A DNA stretch of 64,000 nt from Thereva unica (Eukaryota; Arthropoda; Insecta; Diptera; Therevidae): NCBI GenBank assembly GCA_949987705.1, contig OX465286.1, forward strand, positions 13,715,676 through 13,779,675, read 5' to 3'. Under the pieces are notes generated by a model that saw only the letters and a program-made list of their open reading frames with translations, made no database searches and had not been told where the DNA came from. The translations under genes and the position numbers were made by a program. This document shows positions 1-12,800 of this stretch, piece by piece; positions within the stretch are counted from its first letter, which is position 1; every line of letters starts with the position of its first letter.

Positions 1-3000
1 GCCATTTCGCAACCCTCCGTTGGCCATTCACAAAAGGGGCCATAACTCCCGAACCCCTTGTTATTTCTGGACCAAACTAGGTGCGCTGAGCTCGGGGGAG
101 CGAGCCCTTTCCAACGATGCCCCATTCATTAAGATCCCAGCACTTTCGTGAAATCGACCACAAATATCCCAAGGGGTACCCCTTTGCAAAATTTCCGGTT
201 TTGGGAAAATTCTGGAGTGGCCCTTTTTTGGATGGGAAATTGTTAGGGACCTCCCAGGGAGTCTGTGAATTCAATCCCACCCCGGGCTGACCAGTATTTC
301 CCGAGATAATGGCCATTTCGCAACCCTCCTTAGGCCATTCACAAAAGGGGCCATAACTCCCGAACCCCTTGTTATTTCTGGACCAAATCAAGTGCGCTGA
401 ACTCGGGGGAGCGAGCCCTTTCCAACGATGCCCCATTCATTAAGATCCCAGCACTTTCGTGAAATCGACCAAAAATATCCCAAGGGGTACCCCTTTGCAA
501 AATTTCCGGTTTTGGGAAAATTCTGGAGTGGCCCTTTTTTGGATGGGAAATTTTTAGGGACCTCCCAGGGAGTCTGTGAATTCAATCCCACCCCGGGCTG
601 ACCAGTATTTCCCGAGATAATGGCCATTTCGCAACCCTCCTTAGGCCATTCACAAAAGGGGCCATAACTCCCGAACCCCTTGTTATTTCTGGACCAAATT
701 AGGTGCGCTGAGCTCGGGGGAGCAAGCCCTTTCCAACGATGCCCCATTCATTAAGATCCCAGCACTTTCGTGAAATCGACCAAAAATATCCCAAGGGGTA
801 CCCCTTTGCAAAATTTCCGGTTTTGGGAAAATTCTGGAGTGGCCCTTTTTTGGATGGGAAATTGTTAGGGACCTCCCAGGGAGTCTGTGAATTCAATCCC
901 ACCCCGGGCTGACCAGTATTTCCCGAGATAATGGCCATTTCGCAACCCTCCTTAGGCCATTCACAAAAGGGGCCATAACTCCCGAACCCCTTGTTATTTC
1001 TGGACCAAATTAGGTGCGCTGAGCTCGGGGGAGCGAGCCCTTTCCAACGATGCCCCATTCATTAAGATCCCAGCACTTTCGTGAAATCGACCAAAAATAT
1101 CCCAAGGGGTACCCCTTTGCAAAATTTCCGGTTTTGGGAAAATTCTGGAGTGGCCCTTTTTTGGATGGGAAATTGTTAGGGACCTCCCAGGGAGTCTGTG
1201 AATTCAATCCCACCCCGGGCTGACCAGTATTTCCCGAGATAATGGCCATTTCGCAACCCTCCTTAGGCCATTCACAAAAGGGGCCATAACTCCCGAACCC
1301 CTTGTTATTTCTGGACCAAATCAAGTGCGCTGAACTCGGGGGAGCGAGCCCTTTCCAACGATGCCCCATTCATTAAGATCCCAGCACTTTCGTGAAATCG
1401 ACCAAAAATATCCCAAGGGGTACCCCTTTGCAAAATTTCCGGTTTTGGGAAAATTCTGGAGTGGCCCTTTTTTGGATGGGAAATTGTTAGGGACCTCCCA
1501 GGGAGTCTGTGAATTCAATCCCACCCCGGGCTGACCAGTATTTCCCGAGATAATGGCCATTTCGCAACCCTCCTTAGGCCATTCACAAAAGGGGCCATAA
1601 CTCCCGAACCCCTTGTTATTTCTGGACCAAATTAGGTGCGCTGAGCTCGGGGGAGCAAGCCCTTTCCAACGATGCCCCATTCATTAAGATCCCAGCACTT
1701 TCGTGAAATCGACCAAAAATATCCCAAGGGGTACCCCTTCGCAAAATTTCCGGTTTTGGGAAAATTCTGGAGTGGCCCTTTTTTGGATGGGAAATTGTTA
1801 GGGACCTCCCAGGGAGTCTGTGAATTCAATCCCACCCCGGGCTGACCAGTATTTCCCGAGATAATGGCCATTTCGCAACCCTCCTTAGGCCATTCACAAA
1901 AGGGGCCATAACTCCCGAACCCCTTGTTATTTCTGGACCAAATTAGGTGCGCTGAGCTCGGGGGAGCGAGCCCTTTCCAACGATGCCCCATTCATTAAGA
2001 TCCCAGCACTTTCGTGAAATCGACCAAAAATATCCCAAGGGGTACCCCTTTGCAAAATTTCCGGTTTTGGGAAAATTCTGGAGTGGCCCTTTTTTGGATG
2101 GGAAATTGTTAGGGACCTCCCAGGGAGTCTGTGAATTCAATCCCACCCCGGGCTGACCAGTATTTCCCGAGATAATGGCCATTTCGCAACCCTCCGTTGG
2201 CCATGCACAAAAGGGGCCATAACTCCCGAACCCCTTGTTATTTCTGGACCAAATTAGGTGCGCTGAGCTCGGGGGAGCAAGCCCTTTCCAACGATGCCCC
2301 ATTCATTAAGATCCCAGCACTTTCGTGAAATCGACCAAAAATATCCCAAGGGGTACCCCTTCGCAAAATTTCCGGTTTTGGGAAAATTCTGGAGTGGCCC
2401 TTTTTTGGATGGGAAATTGTTAGGGACCTCCCAGGGAGTCTGTGAATTCAATCCCACCCCGGGCTGACCAGTATTTCCCGAGATAATGGCCATTTCGCAA
2501 CCCTCCTTAGGCCATTCACAAAAGGGGCCATAACTCCCGAACCCCTTGTTATTTCTGGACCAAATTAGGTGCGCTGAGCTCGGGGGAGCAAGCCCTTTCC
2601 AACGATGCCCCATTCATTAAGATCCCAGCACTTTCGTGAAATCGACCAAAAATATCCCAAGGGGTACCCCTTTGCAAAATTTCCGGTTTTGGGAAAATTC
2701 TGGAGTGGCCCTTTTTTGGATGGGAAATTGTTAGGGACCTCCCAGGGAGTCTGTGAATTCAATCCCACCCCGGGCTGACCAGTATTTCCCGAGATAATGG
2801 CCATTTCGCAACCCTCCTTAGGCCATTCACAAAAGGGGCCATAACTCCCGAACCCCTTGTTATTTCTGGACCAAATTAGGTGCGCTGAGCTCGGGGGAGC
2901 AAGCCCTTTCCAACGATGCCCCATTCATTAAGATCCCAGCACTTTCGTGAAATCGACCAAAAATATCCCAAGGGGTACCCCTTCGCAAAATTTCCGGTTT

Positions 3001-3293
3001 TGGGAAAATTCTGGAGTGGCCCTTTTTTGGATGGGAAATTGTTAGGGACCTCCCAGGGAGTCTGTGAATTCAATCCCACCCCGGGCTGACCAGTATTTCC
3101 CGAGATAATGGCCATTTCGCAACCCTCCTTAGGCCATTCACAAAAGGGGCCATAACTCCCGAACCCCTTGTTATTTCTGGACCAAATTAGGTGCGCTGAG
3201 CTCGGGGGAGCAAGCCCTTTCCAACGATGCCCCATTCATTAAGATCCCAGCACTTTCGTGAAATCGACCAAAAATATCCCAAGGGGTACCCCT
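1..3293. repeat. Satellite block A, first copy of a 21-monomer-offset duplication
   Basis: This stretch carries private variants in a fixed order: ACCAAACTAGG near 71-81, C at 161 (CACAAATAT), ATTTTTAGG near 550-558, and CCATGCAC near 2201-2208. The same variants recur in the same order exactly 6531 bp (21 x 311) downstream. The block is cut by the window start, so its true left end is unknown. Confidence 0.85.
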
Positions 3294-6200
3294 TCGCAAA
3301 ATTTCCGGTTTTGGGAAAATTCTGGAGTGGCCCTTTTTTGGATGGGAAATTGTTAGGGACCTCCCAGGGAGTCTGTGAATTCAATCCCACCCCGGGCTGA
3401 CCAGTATTTCCCGAGATAATGGCCATTTCGCAACCCTCCTTAGGCCATTCACAAAAGGGGCCATAACTCCCGAACCCCTTGTTATTTCTGGACCAAATTA
3501 GGTGCGCTGAGCTCGGGGGAGCGAGCCCTTTCCAACGATGCCCCATTCATTAAGATCCCAGCACTTTCGTGAAATCGACCAAAAATATCCCAAGGGGTAC
3601 CCCTTTGCAAAATTTCCGGTTTTGGGAAAATTCTGGAGTGGCCCTTTTTTGGATGGGAAATTGTTAGGGACCTCCCAGGGAGTCTGTGAATTCAATCCCA
3701 CCCCGGGCTGACCAGTATTTCCCGAGATAATGGCCATTTCGCAACCCTCCTTAGGCCATTCACAAAAGGGGCCATAACTCCCGAACCCCTTGTTATTTCT
3801 GGACCAAATCAAGTGCGCTGAACTCGGGGGAGCGAGCCCTTTCCAACGATGCCCCATTCATTAAGATCCCAGCACTTTCGTGAAATCGACCAAAAATATC
3901 CCAAGGGGTACCCCTTTGCAAAATTTCCGGTTTTGGGAAAATTCTGGAGTGGCCCTTTTTTGGATGGGAAATTGTTAGGGACCTCCCAGGGAGTCTGTGA
4001 ATTCAATCCCACCCCGGGCTGACCAGTATTTCCCGAGATAATGGCCATTTCGCAACCCTCCTTAGGCCATTCACAAAAGGGGCCATAACTCCCGAACCCC
4101 TTGTTATTTCTGGACCAAATTAGGTGCGCTGAGCTCGGGGGAGCAAGCCCTTTCCAACGATGCCCCATTCATTAAGATCCCAGCACTTTCGTGAAATCGA
4201 CCAAAAATATCCCAAGGGGTACCCCTTCGCAAAATTTCCGGTTTTGGGAAAATTCTGGAGTGGCCCTTTTTTGGATGGGAAATTGTTAGGGACCTCCCAG
4301 GGAGTCTGTGAATTCAATCCCACCCCGGGCTGACCAGTATTTCCCGAGATAATGGCCATTTCGCAACCCTCCTTAGGCCATTCACAAAAGGGGCCATAAC
4401 TCCCGAACCCCTTGTTATTTCTGGACCAAATTAGGTGCGCTGAGCTCGGGGGAGCGAGCCCTTTCCAACGATGCCCCATTCATTAAGATCCCAGCACTTT
4501 CGTGAAATCGACCAAAAATATCCCAAGGGGTACCCCTTTGCAAAATTTGCGGTTTTGGGAAAATTCTGGAGTGGCCCTTTTTTGGATGGGAAATTGTTAG
4601 GGACCTCCCAGGGAGTCTGTGAATTCAATCCCACCCCGGGCTGACCAGTATTTCCCGAGATAATGGCCATTTCGCAACCCTCCTTAGGCCATTCACAAAA
4701 GGGGCCATAACTCCCGAACCCCTTGTTATTTCTGGACCAAATTAGGTGCGCTGAGCTCGGGGGAGCGAGCCCTTTCCAACGATGCCCCATTCATTAAGAT
4801 CCCAGCACTTTCGTGAAATCGACCAAAAATATCCCAAGGGGTACCCCTTTGCAAAATTTGCGGTTTTGGGAAAATTCTGGAGTGGCCCTTTTTTGGATGG
4901 GAAATTGTTAGGGACCTCCCAGGGAGTCTGTGAATTCAATCCCACCCCGGGCTGACCAGTATTTCCCGAGATAATGGCCATTTCGCAACCCTCCTTAGGC
5001 CATTCACAAAAGGGGCCATAACTCCCGAACCCCTTGTTATTTCTGGACCAAATTAGGTGCGCCGAGCTCGGGGGAGCAAGCCCTTTCCAACGATGCCCCA
5101 TTCATTAAGATCCCAGCACTTTCGTGAAATCGACCAAAAATATCCCAAAAGGTACCCCTTTGCAAAATTTCCGGTTTTGGGAAAATTCTGGAGTGGCCCT
5201 TTTTTGGATGGGAAATTGTTAGGGACCTCCCAGGGAGTCTGTGAATTCAATCCCACCCCGGGCTGACCAGTATTTCCCGAGATAATGGCCATTTCGCAAC
5301 CCTCCTTAGGCCATTCACAAAAGGGGCCATAACTCCCGAACCCCTTGTTATTTCTGGACCAAATTAGGTGCGCTGAGCTCGGGGGAGCGAGCCCTTTCCA
5401 ACGATGCCCCATTCATTAAGATCCCAGCACTTTCGTGAAATCGACCAAAAATATCCCAAGGGGTACCCCTTTGCAAAATTTCCGGTTTTGGGAAAATTCT
5501 GGAGTGGCCCTTTTTTGGATGGGAAATTGTTAGGGACCTCCCAGGGAGTCTGTGAATTCAATCCCACCCCGGGCTGACCATTATTTCCCGAGATAATGGC
5601 CATTTCGCAACCCTCCTTAGGCCATTCACAAAAAGGGCCATAACTCCCGAACCCCTTGTTATTTCTGGACCAAATTAGGTGCGCTGAGCTCGGGGGAGCA
5701 AGCCCTTTCCAACGATGCCCCATTCATTAAGATCCCAGCACTTTCGTGAAATCGACCAAAAATATCCCAAGGGGTACCCCTTTGCAAAATTTCCGGTTTT
5801 GGGAAAATTCTGGAGTGGCCCTTTTTTGGATGGGAAATTGTTAGGGACCTCCCAGGGAGTCTGTGAATTCAATCCCACCCCGGGCTGACCAGTATTTCCC
5901 GAGATAATGGCCATTTCGCAACCCTCCTTAGGCCATTCACAAAAGGGGCCATAACTCCCGAACCCCTTGTTATTTCTGGACCAAATTAGGTGCGCTGAGC
6001 TCGGGGGAGCGAGCCCTTTCCAACGATGCCCCATTCATTAAGATCCCAGCATTTTCGTGAAATCGACCAAAAATATCCCAAGGGGTACCCCTTTGCAAAA
6101 TTTCCGGTTTTGGGAAAATTCTGGAGTGGCCCTTTTTTGGATGGGAAATTGTTAGGGACCTCCCAGGGAGTCTGTGAATTCAATCCCACCCCGGGCTGAC

Positions 6201-6531
6201 CAGTATTTCCCGAGATAATGGCCATTTCGCAACCCTCCGTTGGCCATTCACAAAAGAGGCCATAACTCCCGAACCCCTTGTTATTTCTGGACCAAATTAG
6301 GTGCGCTGAGCTCGGGGGAGCGAGCCCTTTCCAACGATGCCCCATTCATTAAGATCCCAGCACTTTCGTGAAATCGACCAAAAATATCCCAAGGGGTACC
6401 CCTTTGCAAAATTTCCGGTTTTGGGAAAATTCTGGAGTGGCCCTTTTTTGGATGGGAAATTGTTAGGGACCTCCCAGAGAGTCTGTGAATTCAATCCCAC
6501 CCCGGGCTGACCAGTATTTCCCGAGATAATG

Positions 6532-9500
6532 GCCATTTCGCAACCCTCCGTTGGCCATTCACAAAAGGGGCCATAACTCCCGAACCCCTTGTTATTTCTG
6601 GACCAAACTAGGTGCGCTGAGCTCGGGGGAGCGAGCCCTTTCCAACGATGCCCCATTCATTAAGATCCCAGCACTTTCGTGAAATCGACCACAAATATCC
6701 CAAGGGGTACCCCTTTGCAAAATTTCCGGTTTTGGGAAAATTCTGGAGTGGCCCTTTTTTGGATGGGAAATTGTTAGGGACCTCCCAGGGAGTCTGTGAA
6801 TTCAATCCCACCCCGGGCTGACCAGTATTTCCCGAGATAATGGCCATTTCGCAACCCTCCTTAGGCCATTCACAAAAGGGGCCATAACTCCCGAACCCCT
6901 TGTTATTTCTGGACCAAATCAAGTGCGCTGAACTCGGGGGAGCGAGCCCTTTCCAACGATGCCCCATTCATTAAGATCCCAGCACTTTCGTGAAATCGAC
7001 CAAAAATATCCCAAGGGGTACCCCTTTGCAAAATTTCCGGTTTTGGGAAAATTCTGGAGTGGCCCTTTTTTGGATGGGAAATTTTTAGGGACCTCCCAGG
7101 GAGTCTGTGAATTCAATCCCACCCCGGGCTGACCAGTATTTCCCGAGATAATGGCCATTTCGCAACCCTCCTTAGGCCATTCACAAAAGGGGCCATAACT
7201 CCCGAACCCCTTGTTATTTCTGGACCAAATTAGGTGCGCTGAGCTCGGGGGAGCAAGCCCTTTCCAACGATGCCCCATTCATTAAGATCCCAGCACTTTC
7301 GTGAAATCGACCAAAAATATCCCAAGGGGTACCCCTTTGCAAAATTTCCGGTTTTGGGAAAATTCTGGAGTGGCCCTTTTTTGGATGGGAAATTGTTAGG
7401 GACCTCCCAGGGAGTCTGTGAATTCAATCCCACCCCGGGCTGACCAGTATTTCCCGAGATAATGGCCATTTCGCAACCCTCCTTAGGCCATTCACAAAAG
7501 GGGCCATAACTCCCGAACCCCTTGTTATTTCTGGACCAAATTAGGTGCGCTGAGCTCGGGGGAGCGAGCCCTTTCCAACGATGCCCCATTCATTAAGATC
7601 CCAGCACTTTCGTGAAATCGACCAAAAATATCCCAAGGGGTACCCCTTTGCAAAATTTCCGGTTTTGGGAAAATTCTGGAGTGGCCCTTTTTTGGATGGG
7701 AAATTGTTAGGGACCTCCCAGGGAGTCTGTGAATTCAATCCCACCCCGGGCTGACCAGTATTTCCCGAGATAATGGCCATTTCGCAACCCTCCTTAGGCC
7801 ATTCACAAAAGGGGCCATAACTCCCGAACCCCTTGTTATTTCTGGACCAAATCAAGTGCGCTGAACTCGGGGGAGCGAGCCCTTTCCAACGATGCCCCAT
7901 TCATTAAGATCCCAGCACTTTCGTGAAATCGACCAAAAATATCCCAAGGGGTACCCCTTTGCAAAATTTCCGGTTTTGGGAAAATTCTGGAGTGGCCCTT
8001 TTTTGGATGGGAAATTGTTAGGGACCTCCCAGGGAGTCTGTGAATTCAATCCCACCCCGGGCTGACCAGTATTTCCCGAGATAATGGCCATTTCGCAACC
8101 CTCCTTAGGCCATTCACAAAAGGGGCCATAACTCCCGAACCCCTTGTTATTTCTGGACCAAATTAGGTGCGCTGAGCTCGGGGGAGCAAGCCCTTTCCAA
8201 CGATGCCCCATTCATTAAGATCCCAGCACTTTCGTGAAATCGACCAAAAATATCCCAAGGGGTACCCCTTCGCAAAATTTCCGGTTTTGGGAAAATTCTG
8301 GAGTGGCCCTTTTTTGGATGGGAAATTGTTAGGGACCTCCCAGGGAGTCTGTGAATTCAATCCCACCCCGGGCTGACCAGTATTTCCCGAGATAATGGCC
8401 ATTTCGCAACCCTCCTTAGGCCATTCACAAAAGGGGCCATAACTCCCGAACCCCTTGTTATTTCTGGACCAAATTAGGTGCGCTGAGCTCGGGGGAGCGA
8501 GCCCTTTCCAACGATGCCCCATTCATTAAGATCCCAGCACTTTCGTGAAATCGACCAAAAATATCCCAAGGGGTACCCCTTTGCAAAATTTCCGGTTTTG
8601 GGAAAATTCTGGAGTGGCCCTTTTTTGGATGGGAAATTGTTAGGGACCTCCCAGGGAGTCTGTGAATTCAATCCCACCCCGGGCTGACCAGTATTTCCCG
8701 AGATAATGGCCATTTCGCAACCCTCCGTTGGCCATGCACAAAAGGGGCCATAACTCCCGAACCCCTTGTTATTTCTGGACCAAATTAGGTGCGCTGAGCT
8801 CGGGGGAGCAAGCCCTTTCCAACGATGCCCCATTCATTAAGATCCCAGCACTTTCGTGAAATCGACCAAAAATATCCCAAGGGGTACCCCTTCGCAAAAT
8901 TTCCGGTTTTGGGAAAATTCTGGAGTGGCCCTTTTTTGGATGGGAAATTGTTAGGGACCTCCCAGGGAGTCTGTGAATTCAATCCCACCCCGGGCTGACC
9001 AGTATTTCCCGAGATAATGGCCATTTCGCAACCCTCCTTAGGCCATTCACAAAAGGGGCCATAACTCCCGAACCCCTTGTTATTTCTGGACCAAATTAGG
9101 TGCGCTGAGCTCGGGGGAGCAAGCCCTTTCCAACGATGCCCCATTCATTAAGATCCCAGCACTTTCGTGAAATCGACCAAAAATATCCCAAGGGGTACCC
9201 CTTTGCAAAATTTCCGGTTTTGGGAAAATTCTGGAGTGGCCCTTTTTTGGATGGGAAATTGTTAGGGACCTCCCAGGGAGTCTGTGAATTCAATCCCACC
9301 CCGGGCTGACCAGTATTTCCCGAGATAATGGCCATTTCGCAACCCTCCTTAGGCCATTCACAAAAGGGGCCATAACTCCCGAACCCCTTGTTATTTCTGG
9401 ACCAAATTAGGTGCGCTGAGCTCGGGGGAGCAAGCCCTTTCCAACGATGCCCCATTCATTAAGATCCCAGCACTTTCGTGAAATCGACCAAAAATATCCC

Positions 9501-9824
9501 AAGGGGTACCCCTTCGCAAAATTTCCGGTTTTGGGAAAATTCTGGAGTGGCCCTTTTTTGGATGGGAAATTGTTAGGGACCTCCCAGGGAGTCTGTGAAT
9601 TCAATCCCACCCCGGGCTGACCAGTATTTCCCGAGATAATGGCCATTTCGCAACCCTCCTTAGGCCATTCACAAAAGGGGCCATAACTCCCGAACCCCTT
9701 GTTATTTCTGGACCAAATTAGGTGCGCTGAGCTCGGGGGAGCAAGCCCTTTCCAACGATGCCCCATTCATTAAGATCCCAGCACTTTCGTGAAATCGACC
9801 AAAAATATCCCAAGGGGTACCCCT
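6532..9824. repeat. Satellite block A, second copy (offset 6531 bp)
   Basis: Diagnostic bases at 161, 556 and 2205 of the first copy correspond to 6692, 7087 and 8736 here, each at offset 6531. The T/C variant in CCCCTTYGCAAA also follows the same order until 3294 (C) against 9825 (T), where the copies part. I compared marker sites rather than every base. Confidence 0.85.
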
Positions 9825-12800
9825 TTGCAAAATTTCCGGTTTTGGGAAAATTCTGGAGTGGCCCTTTTTTGGATGGGAAATTGTTAGGGACCTCCCAGGG
9901 AGTCTGTGAATTCAATCCCACCCCGGGCTGACCAGTATTTCCCGAGATAATGGCCATTTCGCAACCCTCCTTAGGCCATTCACAAAAGGGGCCATAACTC
10001 CCGAACCCCTTGTTATTTCTGGACCAAATTAGGTGCGCTGAGCTCGGGGGAGCAAGCCCTTTCCAACGATGCCCCATTCATTAAGATCCCAGCACTTTCG
10101 TGAAATCGACCAAAAATATCCCAAGGGGTACCCCTTCGCAAAATTTCCGGTTTTGGGAAAATTCTGGAGTGGCCCTTTTTTGGATGGGAAATTGTTAGGG
10201 ACCTCCCAGGGAGTCTGTGAATTCAATCCCACCCCGGGCTGACCAGTATTTCCCGAGATAATGGCCATTTCGCAACCCTCCTTAGGCCATTCACAAAAGG
10301 GGCCATAACTCCCGAACCCCTTGTTATTTCTGGACCAAATTAGGTGCGCTGAGCTCGGGGGAGCGAGCCCTTTCCAACGATGCCCCATTCATTAAGATCC
10401 CAGCACTTTCGTGAAATCGACCAAAAATATCCCAAGGGGTACCCCTTTGCAAAATTTCCGGTTTTGGGAAAATTCTGGAGTGGCCCTTTTTTGGATGGGA
10501 AATTGTTAGGGACCTCCCAGGGAGTCTGTGAATTCAATCCCACCCCGGGCTGACCAGTATTTCCCGAGATAATGGCCATTTCGCAACCCTCCTTAGGCCA
10601 TTCACAAAAGGGGCCATAACTCCCGAACCCCTTGTTATTTCTGGACCAAATTAGGTGCGCTGAGCTCGGGGGAGCGAGCCCTTTCCAACGATGCCCCATT
10701 CATTAAGATCCCAGCACTTTCGTGAAATCGACCAAAAATATCCCAAGGGGTACCCCTTTGCAAAATTTGCGGTTTTGGGAAAATTCTGGAGTGGCCCTTT
10801 TTTGGATGGGAAATTGTTAGGGACCTCCCAGGGAGTCTGTGAATTCAATCCCACCCCGGGCTGACCAGTATTTCCCGAGATAATGGCCATTTCGCAACCC
10901 TCCGTTGGCTATTCACAAAAGAGGCCATAACTCCCGAACCCCTTGTTATTTCTGGACCAAATCAAGTGCGCTGAACTCGGGGGAGCGAGCCCTTTCCAAC
11001 GATGCCCCATTCATTAAGATCCCAGCACTTTCGTGAAATCGACCAAAAATATCCCAAGGGGTACCCCTTTGCAAAATTTCCGGTTTTGGGAAAATTCTGG
11101 AGTGGCCCTTTTTTGGATGGGAAATTGTTAGGGACCTCCCAGGGAGTCTGTGAATTCAATCCCACCCCGGGCTGACCAGTATTTCCCGAGATAATGGCCA
11201 TTTCGCAACCCTCCTTAGGCCATTCACAAAAGGGGCCATAACTCCCGAACCCCTTGTTATTTCTGGACCAAATCAAGTGCGCTGAACCCGGGGGAGCGAG
11301 CCCTTTCCAACGATGCCCCATTCATTAAGATCCCAGCACTTTCGTGAAATCGACCAAAAATATCCCAAGGGGTACCCCTTTGCAAAATTTCCGGTTTTGG
11401 GAAAATTCTGGAGTGGCCCTTTTTTGGATGGGAAATTGTTAGGGACCTCCCAGGGAGTCTGTGAATTCAATCCCACCCCGGGCTGACCAGTATTTCCCGA
11501 GATAATGGCCATTTCGCAACCCTCCTTAGGCCATTCACAAAAGGGGCCATAACTCCCGAACCCCTTGTTATTTCTGGACCAAATTAGGTGCGCTGAGCTC
11601 GGGGGAGCGAGCCCTTTCCAACGATGCCCCATTCATTAAGATCCCAGCACTTTCGTGAAATCGACCAAAAATATCCCAAGGGGTACCCCTTTGCAAAATT
11701 TCCGGTTTTGGGAAAATTCTGGAGTGGCCCTTTTTTGGATGGGAAATTGTTAGGGACCTCCCAGGGAGTCTGTGAATTCAATCCCACCCCGGGCTGACCA
11801 GTATTTCCCGAGATAATGGCCATTTCGCAACCCTCCTTAGGCCATTCACAAAAGGGGCCATAACTCCCGAACCCCTTGTTATTTCTGGACCAAATCAAGT
11901 GCGCTGAACCCGGGGGAGCGAGCCCTTTCCAACGATGCCCCATTCATTAAGATCCCAGCACTTTCGTGAAATCGACCAAAAATATCCCAAGGGGTACCCC
12001 TTTGCAAAATTTCCGGTTTTGGGAAAATTCTGGAGTGGCCCTTTTTTGGATGGGAAATTGTTAGGGACCTCCCAGGGAGTCTGTGAATTCAATCCCACCC
12101 CGGGCTGACCAGTATTTCCCGAGATAATGGCCATTTCGCAACCCTCCTTAGGCCATTCACAAAAGGGGCCATAACTCCCGAACCCCTTGTTATTTCTGGA
12201 CCAAATTAGGTGCGCTGAGCTCGGGGGAGCGAGCCCTTTCCAACGATGCCCCATTCATTAAGATCCCAGCACTTTCGTGAAATCGACCAAAAATATCCCA
12301 AGGGGTACCCCTTTGCAAAATTTCCGGTTTTGGGAAAATTCTGGAGTGGCCCTTTTTTGGATGGGAAATTGTTAGGGACCTCCCAGGGAGTCTGTGAATT
12401 CAATCCCACCCCGGGCTGACCAGTATTTCCCGAGATAATGGCCATTTCGCAACCCTCCTTAGGCCATTCACAAAAGGGGCCATAACTCCCGAACCCCTTG
12501 TTATTTCTGGACCAAATTAGGTGCGCTGAGCTCGGGGGAGCGAGCCCTTTCCAACGATGCCCCATTCATTAAGATCCCAGCACTTTCGTGAAATCGACCA
12601 AAAATATCCCAAGGGGTACCCCTTTGCAAAATTTCCGGTTTTGGGAAAATTCTGGAGTGGCCCTTTTTTGGATGGGAAATTGTTAGGGACCTCCCAGGGA
12701 GTCTGTGAATTCAATCCCACCCCGGGCTGACCAGTATTTCCCGAGATAATGGCCATTTCGCAACCCTCCTTAGGCCATTCACAAAAGGGGCCATAACTCC

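Noticed and set aside
77..436. 119-residue minus-strand open frame repeated once in nearly every satellite monomer
   Set aside because: Its presence follows from the monomer being copied. 311 is not divisible by three, so frames overlap by 49 bp and cannot join. There is no domain, and many copies are broken without apparent consequence.
5057..5266. 69-residue plus-strand open frame in monomers with GCGCCGAGCTC
   Set aside because: It appears only where one substitution removes a stop; it has no family signature and depends on monomer type.
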